The position numbers and the translations under genes are program-made. The notes under the pieces are model-generated. The model worked only from the letters and a program-made list of their open reading frames with translations, did no database searches and was not told where the DNA came from. A stretch of DNA of 64,000 nucleotides from Hippea alviniae EP5-r (lineage in GTDB: Bacteria; Campylobacterota_A; Desulfurellia; Desulfurellales; Hippeaceae). The DNA lies in assembly GCF_000420385.1 (NCBI RefSeq), contig NZ_ATUV01000001.1, positions 1-64,000 on the forward strand. The letters run 5' to 3'. The first letter of the stretch is position 1, and each line of letters begins with the position of its first letter. This document shows, piece after piece, positions 42,633 to 51,270 of this stretch.

Positions 42633-43940
42633 ATGAAGATTGCAGTTTTGGGTTTTGGTGAAAGTGGCAGGGCAGCCTATGAGTTTGCTTTGGCTAAAGG
42701 CTTTGAAGTGGCTGTTTTTGATGAGCGCAAGTTAAATATAGATAAACCCAATTTTTTTGTTGGTGAGAAGGCAGAGAAGTTTTTTGAGTATGAGTTTGAT
42801 AGGCTTGTTTTGAGTCCGGGTATAAAGCCGACTCATAGGTTCGTTAGGTATGCTTTGGATAATGGCATTAAGGTTATAAGTGAGCTTGAGTTTGCATATG
42901 GGTTTGCAGAAGGTAAAATTATTGCAATAACAGGAACAAACGGCAAAAGCACAACGGTTAAGCTGATAGAGACTATGTTGAAGGAGTCTGGTAAGAAGGC
43001 TATAGCCTGTGGTAATTATGGGTTTGCATTTAGTAGGGCTGTTCTTGAAGATGTTGATTGGTATGTGGTTGAAGCAAGCAGTTTTCAACTTGAGTTTATA
43101 GATAAATTTAAGCCGCATATAGCTGCGATTTTGAATATAGCTTTTGACCATCTTTACTGGCATGGCAGTATGGAGAGCTATATAAATGCAAAAAGAAAGA
43201 TATTTAAAAATCAAGACGAAGATGACTTTTTTATAAAGAATGAGAGTGATGATTACGAGTATAATGGAAGAGCGAAGCTGTTTGTTGTATCAAAAGACGA
43301 TGATGCTGACTGCATTGTTAAAGACAACTCTGCTGTTGTAAAAAGGCCAATAGGGTTTATAATAGATAAAGCGAAGCTGTTTGGTAAGAAGAGATTTGAA
43401 AATATCTGCTTTGCGGCTTTGTCTTCAATTTTGGCTTCTGTTGATGAGAAAATAATAAAGGAGGTGGCAGAAAAGATGGAGAATTTGGAGCACAGAATAG
43501 AGTTTGTAGCTGAGATTGATGGTGTTAAGTTTTACAATGATTCAAAGGCTACCAATCTTGATGCTGTTGAGAATGCCATCAACTCGTTTGATGAGAGTGT
43601 TAGGCTTGTTGTAATTTTGGGTGGTAAACATAAGGGTGAGTCTTATGCCAAACTTATGCCTTTACTTGAGAAAAGGGCTAAGGCTGTTGTGGTTTATGGT
43701 GAAGATAGAAAAAAGATTTTGGTTGATTTAGAGAAGTTTATTCCTGTTCCATTGCCTGCTTTAAATATTTGGGGGGCTATTAGAGCAGCATTTGAAGTTG
43801 CAGGTAAGGGTGATGTTGTTCTGTTCAGTCCGGGTGGTTCAAGCTGTGAGCCTTACAAGAACTTTGAAGAGCGCGGAAAGACGTTTAAAGATGAGGTGAT
43901 GAAGTTCAAGGAAGAGTATGAGAATGCGCCTTTCTTTTAA
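42633..43940 (+). CDS. murD: UDP-MurNAc-L-Ala:D-Glu ligase MurD
   Basis: 435 aa. N-terminal Rossmann VLGFGESGRAAYEFA, SPGIKPTHRFV, ATP loop AITGTNGKSTTVKLIE (~98-113), EASSFQLEF, FYNDSKATNLDAVENAI and the C-terminal ILGGKHKGESY and FSPGGSSCEPYKNFEERGKTF. It adds D-glutamate, whose source MurI is encoded at 45597. The 3' end overlaps ftsW by 23 bases. Confidence 0.96.
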   Translation: MKIAVLGFGESGRAAYEFALAKGFEVAVFDERKLNIDKPNFFVGEKAEKFFEYEFDRLVLSPGIKPTHRFVRYALDNGIKVISELEFAYGFAEGKIIAITGTNGKSTTVKLIETMLKESGKKAIACGNYGFAFSRAVLEDVDWYVVEASSFQLEFIDKFKPHIAAILNIAFDHLYWHGSMESYINAKRKIFKNQDEDDFFIKNESDDYEYNGRAKLFVVSKDDDADCIVKDNSAVVKRPIGFIIDKAKLFGKKRFENICFAALSSILASVDEKIIKEVAEKMENLEHRIEFVAEIDGVKFYNDSKATNLDAVENAINSFDESVRLVVILGGKHKGESYAKLMPLLEKRAKAVVVYGEDRKKILVDLEKFIPVPLPALNIWGAIRAAFEVAGKGDVVLFSPGGSSCEPYKNFEERGKTFKDEVMKFKEEYENAPFF

Positions 43941-45015
43941 GCCGTCGCTTGTAATTCTGCCATACTTTTTGCTTTTGGCTATAGGGATAGTGGAGGTTTG
44001 GTCTTCTTCTTACTACTTTGCTTATAGAAATAATTTAAATACGGCATTTTTTTTAAAGAAAGAGCTTTTTTTTATAGGATTGTCTATATTTGCTTCTTTT
44101 GTTTCTTCTCTTGTTGACTATAGATTTTTGAAAAATCTGTCTTTTTCATTTGTTATTTTGTCTTTGTTTATGCTTATTGTTTTGCATCTGTTTGGGCATG
44201 AAATAAGAGGTGCAACAAGATGGATAGATTTGTTTGGGATTATGTTTGAACCGTCTTCTATTGCTGAATTGGCTATATTAATTTATATTGCAGATTTTAT
44301 AAGCAGGAAGTCTGAATATAAGGAAGATTTAATGAAAGGTGTTATGCCTGTTGCGTTTGTTGTGGGTTTGTTTGTTATTTTAATTGCCCTTGAGCCTGAT
44401 ATAGGAACGGCTGCTCTTATATTTTTTACATTTTTGGGTGTAATATATGTATTTGGTTATAAGTTTAAACATGCTGTTGGTCTACTTTTTCCTTCCTTAA
44501 TTGTTTTTGCTATGCTTGTGTATTCTAATCCTCAAAAGTTGCAGAGAGTTGTTAATTTTTTTGTAACAAAAAGGGTTAATTATCAAGTTGAACATGCTTT
44601 AATCGCTTTGGGGAGCGGAGGATTATTTGGACAGGGTGTTGGCGCTGGAATATATAAAAGTCTTTTTGTTCCTGATTCACATAATGATTTTATAATGGCT
44701 GGCGTTGGAGAGGATTTTGGATTTGTGGGTGTTGCTGTTGTTATTACATTAATAAGTTTGATTATTTTTTCTATTTTTATACTCGCGAGGTCGTGTAAAG
44801 ATAAATTTGGTTCTTCCCTTGTTTTTGGTATAGGGTTATTGTTAGCATTGCAATCTTTAATAAACTTGTTTACTGTGTTGCATATGTTTCCACCAAAAGG
44901 TATAACAATGCCTTTTTTGAGCTATGGAGGAACGAATTTATTGGTTGATAGTATTTTTTTGGGAATAGTCTTGAGCGTCTATAGAAGGTGCCCTTTAGAT
45001 GGAGAAGAAACTTAG
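43918..45015 (+). CDS. ftsW: Peptidoglycan glycosyltransferase FtsW (SEDS family)
   Basis: 365 aa, ~10 membrane segments. SEDS signatures: GATRWIDLFGIMFEPSSIAEL, ALEPDIGTAALIFFTF with the catalytic Asp, GSGGLFGQGVGAG, PDSHNDFIMAGVGEDFGFVG, and MFPPKGITMPFLSYGGTNL. It polymerises lipid II at the division site. Position in the mur cluster favours FtsW over RodA. ATG 43918 overlaps murD; a second Met two codons on is possible. It runs 17 bases into the next gene. Confidence 0.94.
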   Translation: MRMRLSFKPSLVILPYFLLLAIGIVEVWSSSYYFAYRNNLNTAFFLKKELFFIGLSIFASFVSSLVDYRFLKNLSFSFVILSLFMLIVLHLFGHEIRGATRWIDLFGIMFEPSSIAELAILIYIADFISRKSEYKEDLMKGVMPVAFVVGLFVILIALEPDIGTAALIFFTFLGVIYVFGYKFKHAVGLLFPSLIVFAMLVYSNPQKLQRVVNFFVTKRVNYQVEHALIALGSGGLFGQGVGAGIYKSLFVPDSHNDFIMAGVGEDFGFVGVAVVITLISLIIFSIFILARSCKDKFGSSLVFGIGLLLALQSLINLFTVLHMFPPKGITMPFLSYGGTNLLVDSIFLGIVLSVYRRCPLDGEET

Positions 45016-45628
45016 CAAGCTTTTAGACGGCGAAAATGTGAGAAATATATTTTTGGTTAGACATCCGCAGGTTGAAAATTATAAAAGCAATGTGTTTAAT
45101 GGGAGGATTGATGTTGGTCTATCTGCTGAAGGGCTAAGACAGGCTGAAGATTTGTATAGATATTTCAAGGATAAGGTTGAGCTTGTTTTTACTTCGCCGT
45201 TGAAAAGGTGTAGGGTTGTGGCTGAGAAGTTTGATTTTGTTAAGGTTGATGAGAGATTAATAGAGAGAAGTTTTGGTATATTTGAGTCGTTGAATTGGCA
45301 ACAGATTGAAGAGAGATACCCAAAAGAAGCGGAAGCTTTTTTGAAAGAGCCGTTTCATTATAAACCGCCCAAAGGTGAGAGTTTTTATGATGTTGAAAAA
45401 CGCATAAAGGGTTTTGTTGATGAGCTTTTGAAGGTTGAAAAGGATGTGCTTGTTGTTTCTCATGGTGGTGTAAATAGGATAATTATAAAACTGTTGCTTG
45501 GTTTGGCTGAAGAGTCGTTACTTAAGATTTCACAGGATTATGCGTGTATAAATCAGTTTCAAACTGACGGTAAGTTTGTTCTTGTTAAACTCCTTAATGG
45601 GCAGGTGTGTTTTGATAGGCGTGTTTGA
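44999..45628 (+). CDS. Histidine phosphatase family protein (CobC/phosphoglycerate-mutase-like)
   Basis: 209 aa. Histidine phosphatase superfamily: FLVRHPQVENYKSN (RHP where most have RHG), TSPLKRCRVVAEKF, LIERSFGIFESLNW (acid residue) and VVSHGGVNRII. The architecture fits alpha-ribazole phosphatase (cobalamin assembly) or a small-molecule phosphatase. The cell-wall neighbours do not settle the substrate. It occupies the place where murG and murC often follow ftsW. It overlaps murI at its end. Confidence 0.8.
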   Translation: MEKKLSKLLDGENVRNIFLVRHPQVENYKSNVFNGRIDVGLSAEGLRQAEDLYRYFKDKVELVFTSPLKRCRVVAEKFDFVKVDERLIERSFGIFESLNWQQIEERYPKEAEAFLKEPFHYKPPKGESFYDVEKRIKGFVDELLKVEKDVLVVSHGGVNRIIIKLLLGLAEESLLKISQDYACINQFQTDGKFVLVKLLNGQVCFDRRV

Positions 45629-46358
45629 TTCTGGTGTTGGTGGTTTGAGTGTTGTCAAGCATCTGCTTGATAGGTTTAATTCAGACATTATCTATTTGGG
45701 CGATACGGCAAGGTTGCCATACGGCACAAAGTCGAAGGATACGATTATTAAATACTCCATTCAAAATGCTAATTTTTTGATAAAACAGGGTATAGATGCT
45801 CTAATTGTTGCATGCAACAGTGCATCTGCTGCATCAATTGATGTTTTGAAGGAAAAGTTTGACATTCCTGTTTTTGGCGTTATAGAGCCTGCATCAAAAA
45901 AGGCTGCAAGGTTTGAGAAGGTTTGTGTTATAGGAACAACGACAACGGTTGAAAGTAAGGCATACTTAAAGAAAATAAAACAGTTTAACGATAAATGTGT
46001 GGTTGTTCAAAAAGCCTGCCCTTTGTTTGTGCCGCTTGTGGAAGAAGGCTGGATTGATGATGAGATAACCTTGCTTGTTGCAAAAAGATATCTTGAAGGT
46101 ATAGAGTGCGATGCTATGATATTGGGATGCACGCACTATCCACTGCTTAGAAGTGTGATAGAGAAGGTTTTGCCTGATGTTTATCTGATAGATAGTGGCG
46201 AGAGTTTGGCAGAGTTGTTAGAAGATAAAAGAGAGATTTTTGAAGGCAATGGTGAGCTTATCTGCTATACGACGGATTCTGCCGATAAGTTTTCAAAACT
46301 CGGCAGCATGTTTTTGGGTAAAAGGTTCAATGGAGTAAAACTTGTGGATTTAGGGTGA
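45597..46358 (+). CDS. murI: Glutamate racemase
   Basis: 253 aa from ATG 45597 (MGRCVLIGVFDSGVGG); an in-frame TTG at 45576 would only add residues encoded over the phosphatase gene. Active-site cysteines are in VACNSASAAS and LGCTHYPLL, with GDTARLPYG at ~30. It makes D-glutamate for MurD, encoded upstream in the same run. It overlaps the phosphatase end by 32 bases. Confidence 0.93.
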   Translation: MGRCVLIGVFDSGVGGLSVVKHLLDRFNSDIIYLGDTARLPYGTKSKDTIIKYSIQNANFLIKQGIDALIVACNSASAASIDVLKEKFDIPVFGVIEPASKKAARFEKVCVIGTTTTVESKAYLKKIKQFNDKCVVVQKACPLFVPLVEEGWIDDEITLLVAKRYLEGIECDAMILGCTHYPLLRSVIEKVLPDVYLIDSGESLAELLEDKREIFEGNGELICYTTDSADKFSKLGSMFLGKRFNGVKLVDLG

Positions 46359-46364
46359 TAAATA

Positions 46365-46985
46365 ATGGTTAGGATTGCTGTTGTTGATTATGAGTCTGGT
46401 AATGTCAGGAGCGTTTTGAAGGCTGTTGAGAAGGTTGGCGGTGTTGGTTTTCTTACGCATAACAGCGATGAGATTCTCTTATCTGATGGAGTGATACTGC
46501 CTGGTGTTGGTGCGTTTGGCGATTGTAAGAATAAGCTTGAAAAGTATGAACTTGTTGAGACGATTAAAAGCGTTGTTGATAGTGGAAAACCGTTTTTGGG
46601 TATCTGTGTCGGCATGCAGCTGTTGTTTGAGAAGAGCTATGAGTTTGGTGAACATGAAGGCTTCGGCTTTGTTAAGGGTGAAGTTAGAAGATTTGAAGCA
46701 TACAACGGCTTTAAAGTGCCGCATATGGGCTGGAATAGGGTTTGTCTTTCAGATAATAGGCTGTTTTACGGCATAGAGAATAACAGCTATTTTTATTTTG
46801 TTCACTCTTACTATGCAAAAGCAGAAGATGACTCAGAGATTGCAACATGCAGGTATTCTATTGAATTTACGGCTGCAGTTAATAAAGGTAAAATGTGGGG
46901 TGTTCAGTTTCATCCAGAAAAGAGCCAACAAGTTGGGTTGAAGCTTCTTAAAAACTTTTGTGATATATGTGAGGGTAAGTTATGA
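46365..46985 (+). CDS. hisH: Imidazole glycerol phosphate synthase, glutaminase subunit HisH
   Basis: 206 aa class I glutamine amidotransferase. DYESGNVRSVLKAV, LPGVGAFGDC, nucleophile in GICVGMQLLFEKS (~C80), PHMGWNRV, and His/Glu pair in GVQFHPEKSQQVG. It feeds ammonia to HisF for histidine and AICAR formation. HisF is not in the window. It overlaps hisA by 4 bases. Confidence 0.95.
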   Translation: MVRIAVVDYESGNVRSVLKAVEKVGGVGFLTHNSDEILLSDGVILPGVGAFGDCKNKLEKYELVETIKSVVDSGKPFLGICVGMQLLFEKSYEFGEHEGFGFVKGEVRRFEAYNGFKVPHMGWNRVCLSDNRLFYGIENNSYFYFVHSYYAKAEDDSEIATCRYSIEFTAAVNKGKMWGVQFHPEKSQQVGLKLLKNFCDICEGKL

Positions 46986-47710
46986 TAATAATCCCTGCGA
47001 TAGATATAATAGATGGCAAGGTTGTAAGGCTAAAGAAGGGAAAAAAGGACGATGTTACGGTTTACAGTGATAATCCGATTGAGATGATAGAGTATTTTAA
47101 CGATTTGGGTATAAGAAGAGTTCACATTGTCGATTTGGATGCTGCATTTACTGCTGGTAAGAAGAACAATCGCAAGCTTATCTGGGAGATGGCAAAGATA
47201 AGCAAGTCAATGATAGAAGTTGGCGGCGGCGTTAGGAGATTTGAAGATGTTGAAGAGATACTCTGCTGCTATGTGAATAAGGTGATTTTGGGAACAATGC
47301 CTGTCAAGGAGCCTGAAGAGTTTGAAAGGGCTGTCTCTGTGTTTAAAGATAAGCTGATTGCTGGTGTTGATGTTGAAAATGGGTATGTTAAGATTTCTGG
47401 ATGGCAGGAGAATCCAAAGATTGAATATATCTCTTTTCTGCTTATGATGAGAGATAAGGGCATAAAAGAAGCGATTATTACAGATATAACAAGGGATGGA
47501 ATGCTTAAAGGCATAGATGCTGAGTTTTACAAGGATATAGCGCTAAAGACGGATATGGATATCATTGTATCTGGTGGTGTTAGGGATATTAACGATATTA
47601 AAAAGGTTAAAGAGTTGGGTAAGTTCGGTGTTGTTGGCGTTATTATAGGTAGGGCATTTTATGAAAAAACCATATCCTTAGAGGAAGCGGTGAGGTTGCA
47701 AGATGATTAA
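46982..47710 (+). CDS. hisA: Phosphoribosylformimino-AICAR ribotide isomerase HisA
   Basis: 242 aa beta/alpha barrel. IIPAIDIIDGKVVRLKKG (catalytic Asp 8), VDLDAAF, EVGGGVRRFEDV, AGVDVENGYVKISGW (second Asp), ITDITRDGMLKGID and VSGGVRDINDI phosphate site. It catalyses the Amadori-type step before HisHF. Start ATG overlaps the hisH stop (ATGA); its own stop overlaps the next gene by 8 bases. Confidence 0.96.
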   Translation: MIIIPAIDIIDGKVVRLKKGKKDDVTVYSDNPIEMIEYFNDLGIRRVHIVDLDAAFTAGKKNNRKLIWEMAKISKSMIEVGGGVRRFEDVEEILCCYVNKVILGTMPVKEPEEFERAVSVFKDKLIAGVDVENGYVKISGWQENPKIEYISFLLMMRDKGIKEAIITDITRDGMLKGIDAEFYKDIALKTDMDIIVSGGVRDINDIKKVKELGKFGVVGVIIGRAFYEKTISLEEAVRLQDD

Positions 47711-48527
47711 GATAACGACTGTTGTGGAGAATACAGCGACAAAGGCTCGCTTTAGGGCAGAGCATGGATTGAGTATGTTTATTGAGAAGGATGGAGAAGC
47801 TGTTCTGTTTGATACGGGTCAGACTGATGCTTTAATTCATAATGCAAAGCTGCTTGGGATAGATTTAAGCAAGATTGATAAGGTGATTTTATCGCATGGG
47901 CATTATGACCATGTTGGCGGATTGAAGTATCTGCTTGAGTTTACAAAACCTAAGGTTTATGCGCATCCTGAGATTTTTAGAAAGAGATACTCTCATCTCA
48001 GTGATGATAGGAATTTAAGGTATATAGGCATTGAAGATAGAGAGTTTTTTGAGAAGAAGGGTGCTGAGTTTATTTTATCTGAAGAACCAATCGAAGTGAT
48101 AGATGGTGTATTTACGACTGGATTTGAGAAGATGAGAACGGATTTTGAAGAAGTTGATAAGAATTTTGTCTATGAGAAAGATGGTGAGTATGTGAAGGAT
48201 GAAGTTGAAGATGATATGAGCGTTGTTATAAAGACAAGGCATGGTTTGTTTGTTCTGTTTGGATGTGCTCATCGTGGGATTATAAACATAATGCTTGATG
48301 CAGAAGAGAAGTTTAAGGATAAGGTGTTTGGATTTTTGGGTGGAACGCATTTAGGACCTGCATCAGAAAATCAGAGAAAAAAAACGATAGAAACTTTGAA
48401 AAAGATGGATCTTAGGGTTATGGGACCATCACACTGCACAGGGCTTCTTATGACTTCAAGGATGTACTGTGAGTTTGGCGATAGGGTTATATTTAACAAT
48501 GTTGGAACCGTTACAATTATAGAGTGA
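47703..48527 (+). CDS. Metallo-beta-lactamase-fold hydrolase
   Basis: 274 aa. MBL metal motif LSHGHYDHVGG (HxHxDH, ~62-72), a further histidine in FGCAHRGIINIM and another in GPSHCTG. LFDTGQTDALIHNAK fits COG1237-type proteins annotated as dihydropterin-phosphate synthases in methanopterin-like pathways. In a bacterium without such a pathway the substrate is unknown. It overlaps hisA by 8 bases. Confidence 0.83.
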   Translation: MIKITTVVENTATKARFRAEHGLSMFIEKDGEAVLFDTGQTDALIHNAKLLGIDLSKIDKVILSHGHYDHVGGLKYLLEFTKPKVYAHPEIFRKRYSHLSDDRNLRYIGIEDREFFEKKGAEFILSEEPIEVIDGVFTTGFEKMRTDFEEVDKNFVYEKDGEYVKDEVEDDMSVVIKTRHGLFVLFGCAHRGIINIMLDAEEKFKDKVFGFLGGTHLGPASENQRKKTIETLKKMDLRVMGPSHCTGLLMTSRMYCEFGDRVIFNNVGTVTIIE

Positions 48528-48536
48528 GGTGAGATA

Positions 48537-49148
48537 ATGCAGAGTATCAATTTTAATGGAGAGAGAGTCTATCCGAGTAAGGTTGTCTGCATAGCAAGAA
48601 ACTATGTTGAGCATATAAAGGAGTTAAAAAACGAACCACCGGAGAATATAACGCTGTTTATAAAGCCAAATAGCTCGATTACAAATGAACTTGTTTTGCC
48701 TTCCTTTGGCAATTGTCATTATGAAGGTGAGATAGCCTTTGTTATTAAGGATGATAGGTTTGTTGGCGTTGGCTTTGGTCTTGATTTGACTTTAAGGGAT
48801 ATTCAGGGAAAACTGAAGGAGAAAGGTTTGCCCTGGGAGAAGGCAAAAGCATTTGATAAAGCTGCTGTTTTTGGTGATTTTGTTGAGTTTGGTGGTGATT
48901 TGTCTGATTTGAGTCTTGAGCTTTATATAAATGGCGAATTGAAACAAAAAGGTGGATATGATTTGATGATTTATAAGCCAGAGCAGGTGTTTGAAGAAGC
49001 AAGAAAATACTTTACATTTTACGATTATGACCTGCTTATGACGGGTACACCTAAGGGTGTTGGACCTTTTAGTAAAGGCGATGAGTTTGTTGGCAGGATT
49101 TTGTATAAGGGGGATGTTTTGGTTGAGAATAAATGGATAGCAAAATGA
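48537..49148 (+). CDS. Fumarylacetoacetate hydrolase family protein
   Basis: 203 aa, the short bacterial form. KVVCIARNYVEHIKEL, FIKPNSSI, metal-binding HYEGEIAFVI (two Glu) and GLDLTLRDIQ (Asp), and DLLMTGTPKGVGPFSKGD. Such enzymes act as acylpyruvase, oxaloacetate decarboxylase or hydratase. The exact reaction cannot be assigned. The last 16 bases overlap the STT3/PglB gene. Confidence 0.87.
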   Translation: MQSINFNGERVYPSKVVCIARNYVEHIKELKNEPPENITLFIKPNSSITNELVLPSFGNCHYEGEIAFVIKDDRFVGVGFGLDLTLRDIQGKLKEKGLPWEKAKAFDKAAVFGDFVEFGGDLSDLSLELYINGELKQKGGYDLMIYKPEQVFEEARKYFTFYDYDLLMTGTPKGVGPFSKGDEFVGRILYKGDVLVENKWIAK

Positions 49149-51148
49149 AAGACAAGAACCTTTACTTAAGTATAGGAGCCTTTTGGGTTTTGGTTTTTAT
49201 TGTGTTTTTTGCTTCAGGATTCTATAGATATCATCAGTTTCAAAAATGGAAAGAGCATTCGTCTGTCTATTTTGTTGATAACTATCCAGCTATGACGACG
49301 CTTGATGCCTATTATTGGCTTAGGTATGCGAAGGAGTATAAAAATGGAACATACTATAAGGATGGCAAAGACAAACTTAGAGCTTATCCTGAAGGCACTG
49401 ACAAACCAAAGCCTGTTCCTTTGATTAGCTTTATTATTGTCTGGATTTCAAAGATATTTGATAGCTCTATATATGTGAGCGGATTGATAATTATACCGCT
49501 GTTTGCGAGTTTGTTTATTATTCCTTTGGCTTTATATGGGTGGGAGATTGACACTCCAATTGCTGGTATTGTTGGTGGTTTTGTTGGTGCCTTTTCTTGG
49601 ATGTATGCGATAAGAACCGCTATGGGTAGGGTTGATACAGATTTGCTTCAGTTGTTTTTCCTGTTTTCTGGCTCTCTGCTTCTGCTAAAAGTATCAAAAA
49701 CACAGAATGAAAAGAGAAGGTATATTTACTCTGCTTTACTGGGTTTAAACTTTTTTCTATTTGGTTGGTGGTATGCACATTTTGGTATAGATTTGGTTTA
49801 TCTTGTTGTCATGGTTTTCATGTTGGCTGTCAGACGAATAGGTTTAAAACAATCCGTTGTTTCTGTTATTCTGTTTATCCTATTCGCCAATCCTGTTTGG
49901 GTTTTTCACTCTCTTGGTGGTTTGTTTGATTTCGTATCGAGCTATGGTGAAGTTAAAACAGTTGGTAACGGTAATTTCCCGAATATACTTAAAACTATAA
50001 CAGAAGCAGAACATATATCGGCTGCTAAGGTGTTATCATTTATTTTATCTTTTAAGGCTTTGAATGTTTTAGGTTTATTGTTTACTTTAGTTTTTCTTTT
50101 TAGTCTTAAGCTTGATGCTGTGCCGATTCTGCCTGTTTTTCTATTGGGCTTACTTGTTTTTAAAAGCTCAAATAGGCTTGTTATGTTTCTTGCACCGTTT
50201 ATTGGTATAGGACTGGGTTTTGCAATGGATTTAACACTAAAAAGGGTGTTCAAAGAGTCAAAATTTGACTTGAAAGCAAAAAGTTCTATTGCGAGTTTTG
50301 CAGTTTTGCTTCTCATTGGTGCAATAGGTGGATTTACTGCTTATAAGTTTGTGCCAAGTCCATCTATTGCTGCTCCTATTGTTAAGTCTTTTGTCGATAT
50401 AAAACATAGATTTGATAAAGGAGTTATATTTAGCTGGTGGGATTATGGGTATGCTATTGAAGATATTGATGGTTTTGCAACATACCACGATGGTGGTGTA
50501 CATGGCGGTGCCAGAACCTATCTTGTTGCCAAAGCTCTAATAGGTGATAACCAGACACTAATGCACAATATAATCGCATTTATGGATGCAAATGGTGTCA
50601 AACCTATAACTGATGCTATAAAAGATAACAAAAGCGCATCTTATGCTGTGAAATTGGCTTTTAATTACGATAAGCCCATAAAGGATAAAGATAATTATGT
50701 TCTGTTTACTCAGGATATGATAGGCAAATATTATGCCATAAGCTATCTTGGAAGTTGGGATTTTGAAAAGAAGAGGTCTTACCCTGATGGTTTCTATGTG
50801 ATAAATAGCTGTTATGGATATAAGAATGGTGTGTTTTTATGTAGACAGGGTAATATAGATTTGAAAAGCGGTGCTGTTGGTAATTTGAAGATAAAAAGAT
50901 GGATTTGGGTTGTTGATGGTGTTGTAAAGCAGGAGAAAATTATGAGCCCTGAAGGTGTGAATGTTGAGATTTGTTTTGTGAAGAATAGAGAAGCTAATAA
51001 AATGGATTTTGTATTTGCCCTTGTTTGTGATGATAAGGTGTTTAGAAGTAATTTTAATAAGATGTTTATTCTGGGTGAGTATAATCATAAGTTATTTGAG
51101 GAGGTTTACAACAACTTTCCTTTTGCCCGTTTGTTTAGAGTGAAATAG
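49133..51148 (+). CDS. STT3/PglB-type oligosaccharyltransferase (N-glycosylation)
   Basis: 671 aa. About 11-13 membrane segments fill residues 10-420, then a periplasmic C-terminal domain. Key motifs: TTLDAYYWLR (~54, first metal-binding Asp), GRVDTDLLQL (second acidic loop), TITE at ~287-290 (the TIxE of external loop 5) and SWWDYGYA at ~433-440, the WWDYG sequon-recognition motif. It transfers a lipid-linked glycan to Asn in N-x-S/T sequons. No glycan-synthesis or flippase genes are adjacent, so the donor lipid is made elsewhere. It starts inside the FAH gene end. Confidence 0.88.
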   Translation: MDSKMKDKNLYLSIGAFWVLVFIVFFASGFYRYHQFQKWKEHSSVYFVDNYPAMTTLDAYYWLRYAKEYKNGTYYKDGKDKLRAYPEGTDKPKPVPLISFIIVWISKIFDSSIYVSGLIIIPLFASLFIIPLALYGWEIDTPIAGIVGGFVGAFSWMYAIRTAMGRVDTDLLQLFFLFSGSLLLLKVSKTQNEKRRYIYSALLGLNFFLFGWWYAHFGIDLVYLVVMVFMLAVRRIGLKQSVVSVILFILFANPVWVFHSLGGLFDFVSSYGEVKTVGNGNFPNILKTITEAEHISAAKVLSFILSFKALNVLGLLFTLVFLFSLKLDAVPILPVFLLGLLVFKSSNRLVMFLAPFIGIGLGFAMDLTLKRVFKESKFDLKAKSSIASFAVLLLIGAIGGFTAYKFVPSPSIAAPIVKSFVDIKHRFDKGVIFSWWDYGYAIEDIDGFATYHDGGVHGGARTYLVAKALIGDNQTLMHNIIAFMDANGVKPITDAIKDNKSASYAVKLAFNYDKPIKDKDNYVLFTQDMIGKYYAISYLGSWDFEKKRSYPDGFYVINSCYGYKNGVFLCRQGNIDLKSGAVGNLKIKRWIWVVDGVVKQEKIMSPEGVNVEICFVKNREANKMDFVFALVCDDKVFRSNFNKMFILGEYNHKLFEEVYNNFPFARLFRVK

Positions 51149-51151
51149 TGC

Positions 51152-51180
51152 TTGTAAAAAGAGAGTGTTTTGTATATAAA
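51152..51180 (+). promoter_or_regulatory. Promoter of the rpsB operon
   Basis: TTGTAA (51152-51157), 17-base spacer, TATAAA (51175-51180), 7 bases before the rpsB leader hairpin. Confidence 0.6.
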
Positions 51181-51186
51181 ATTTAG

Positions 51187-51240
51187 ACCACGCACATCCC
51201 TTTAGAAAGGATGCCCTAAAAGGGTGCAAGGGATGGTGGT
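51187..51240 (+). ncRNA. Ribosomal protein S2 mRNA leader (rpsB-type autoregulatory element)
   Basis: An elaborate hairpin: ACCAC (51187-51191) pairs with GTGGT (51236-51240), and after a GCA bulge CATCCCTT (51195-51202) pairs with AAGGGATG (51228-51235). The inner arm CCCT/AGGG (51214-51217, 51221-51224) adds a second hairpin. It sits 31 bases before rpsB, the place of the known S2 leader by which free S2 represses its own operon. Assignment by position and structure. Confidence 0.7.
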
Positions 51241-51270
51241 AATAAATCCTTTTAGTGGAGGTTTGAGAGT

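Noticed and set aside
44999-45628. RHP in place of RHG as a dead phosphatase
   Set aside because: RHP occurs in working branches of the histidine phosphatase family, and both catalytic His and the acid residue are kept.
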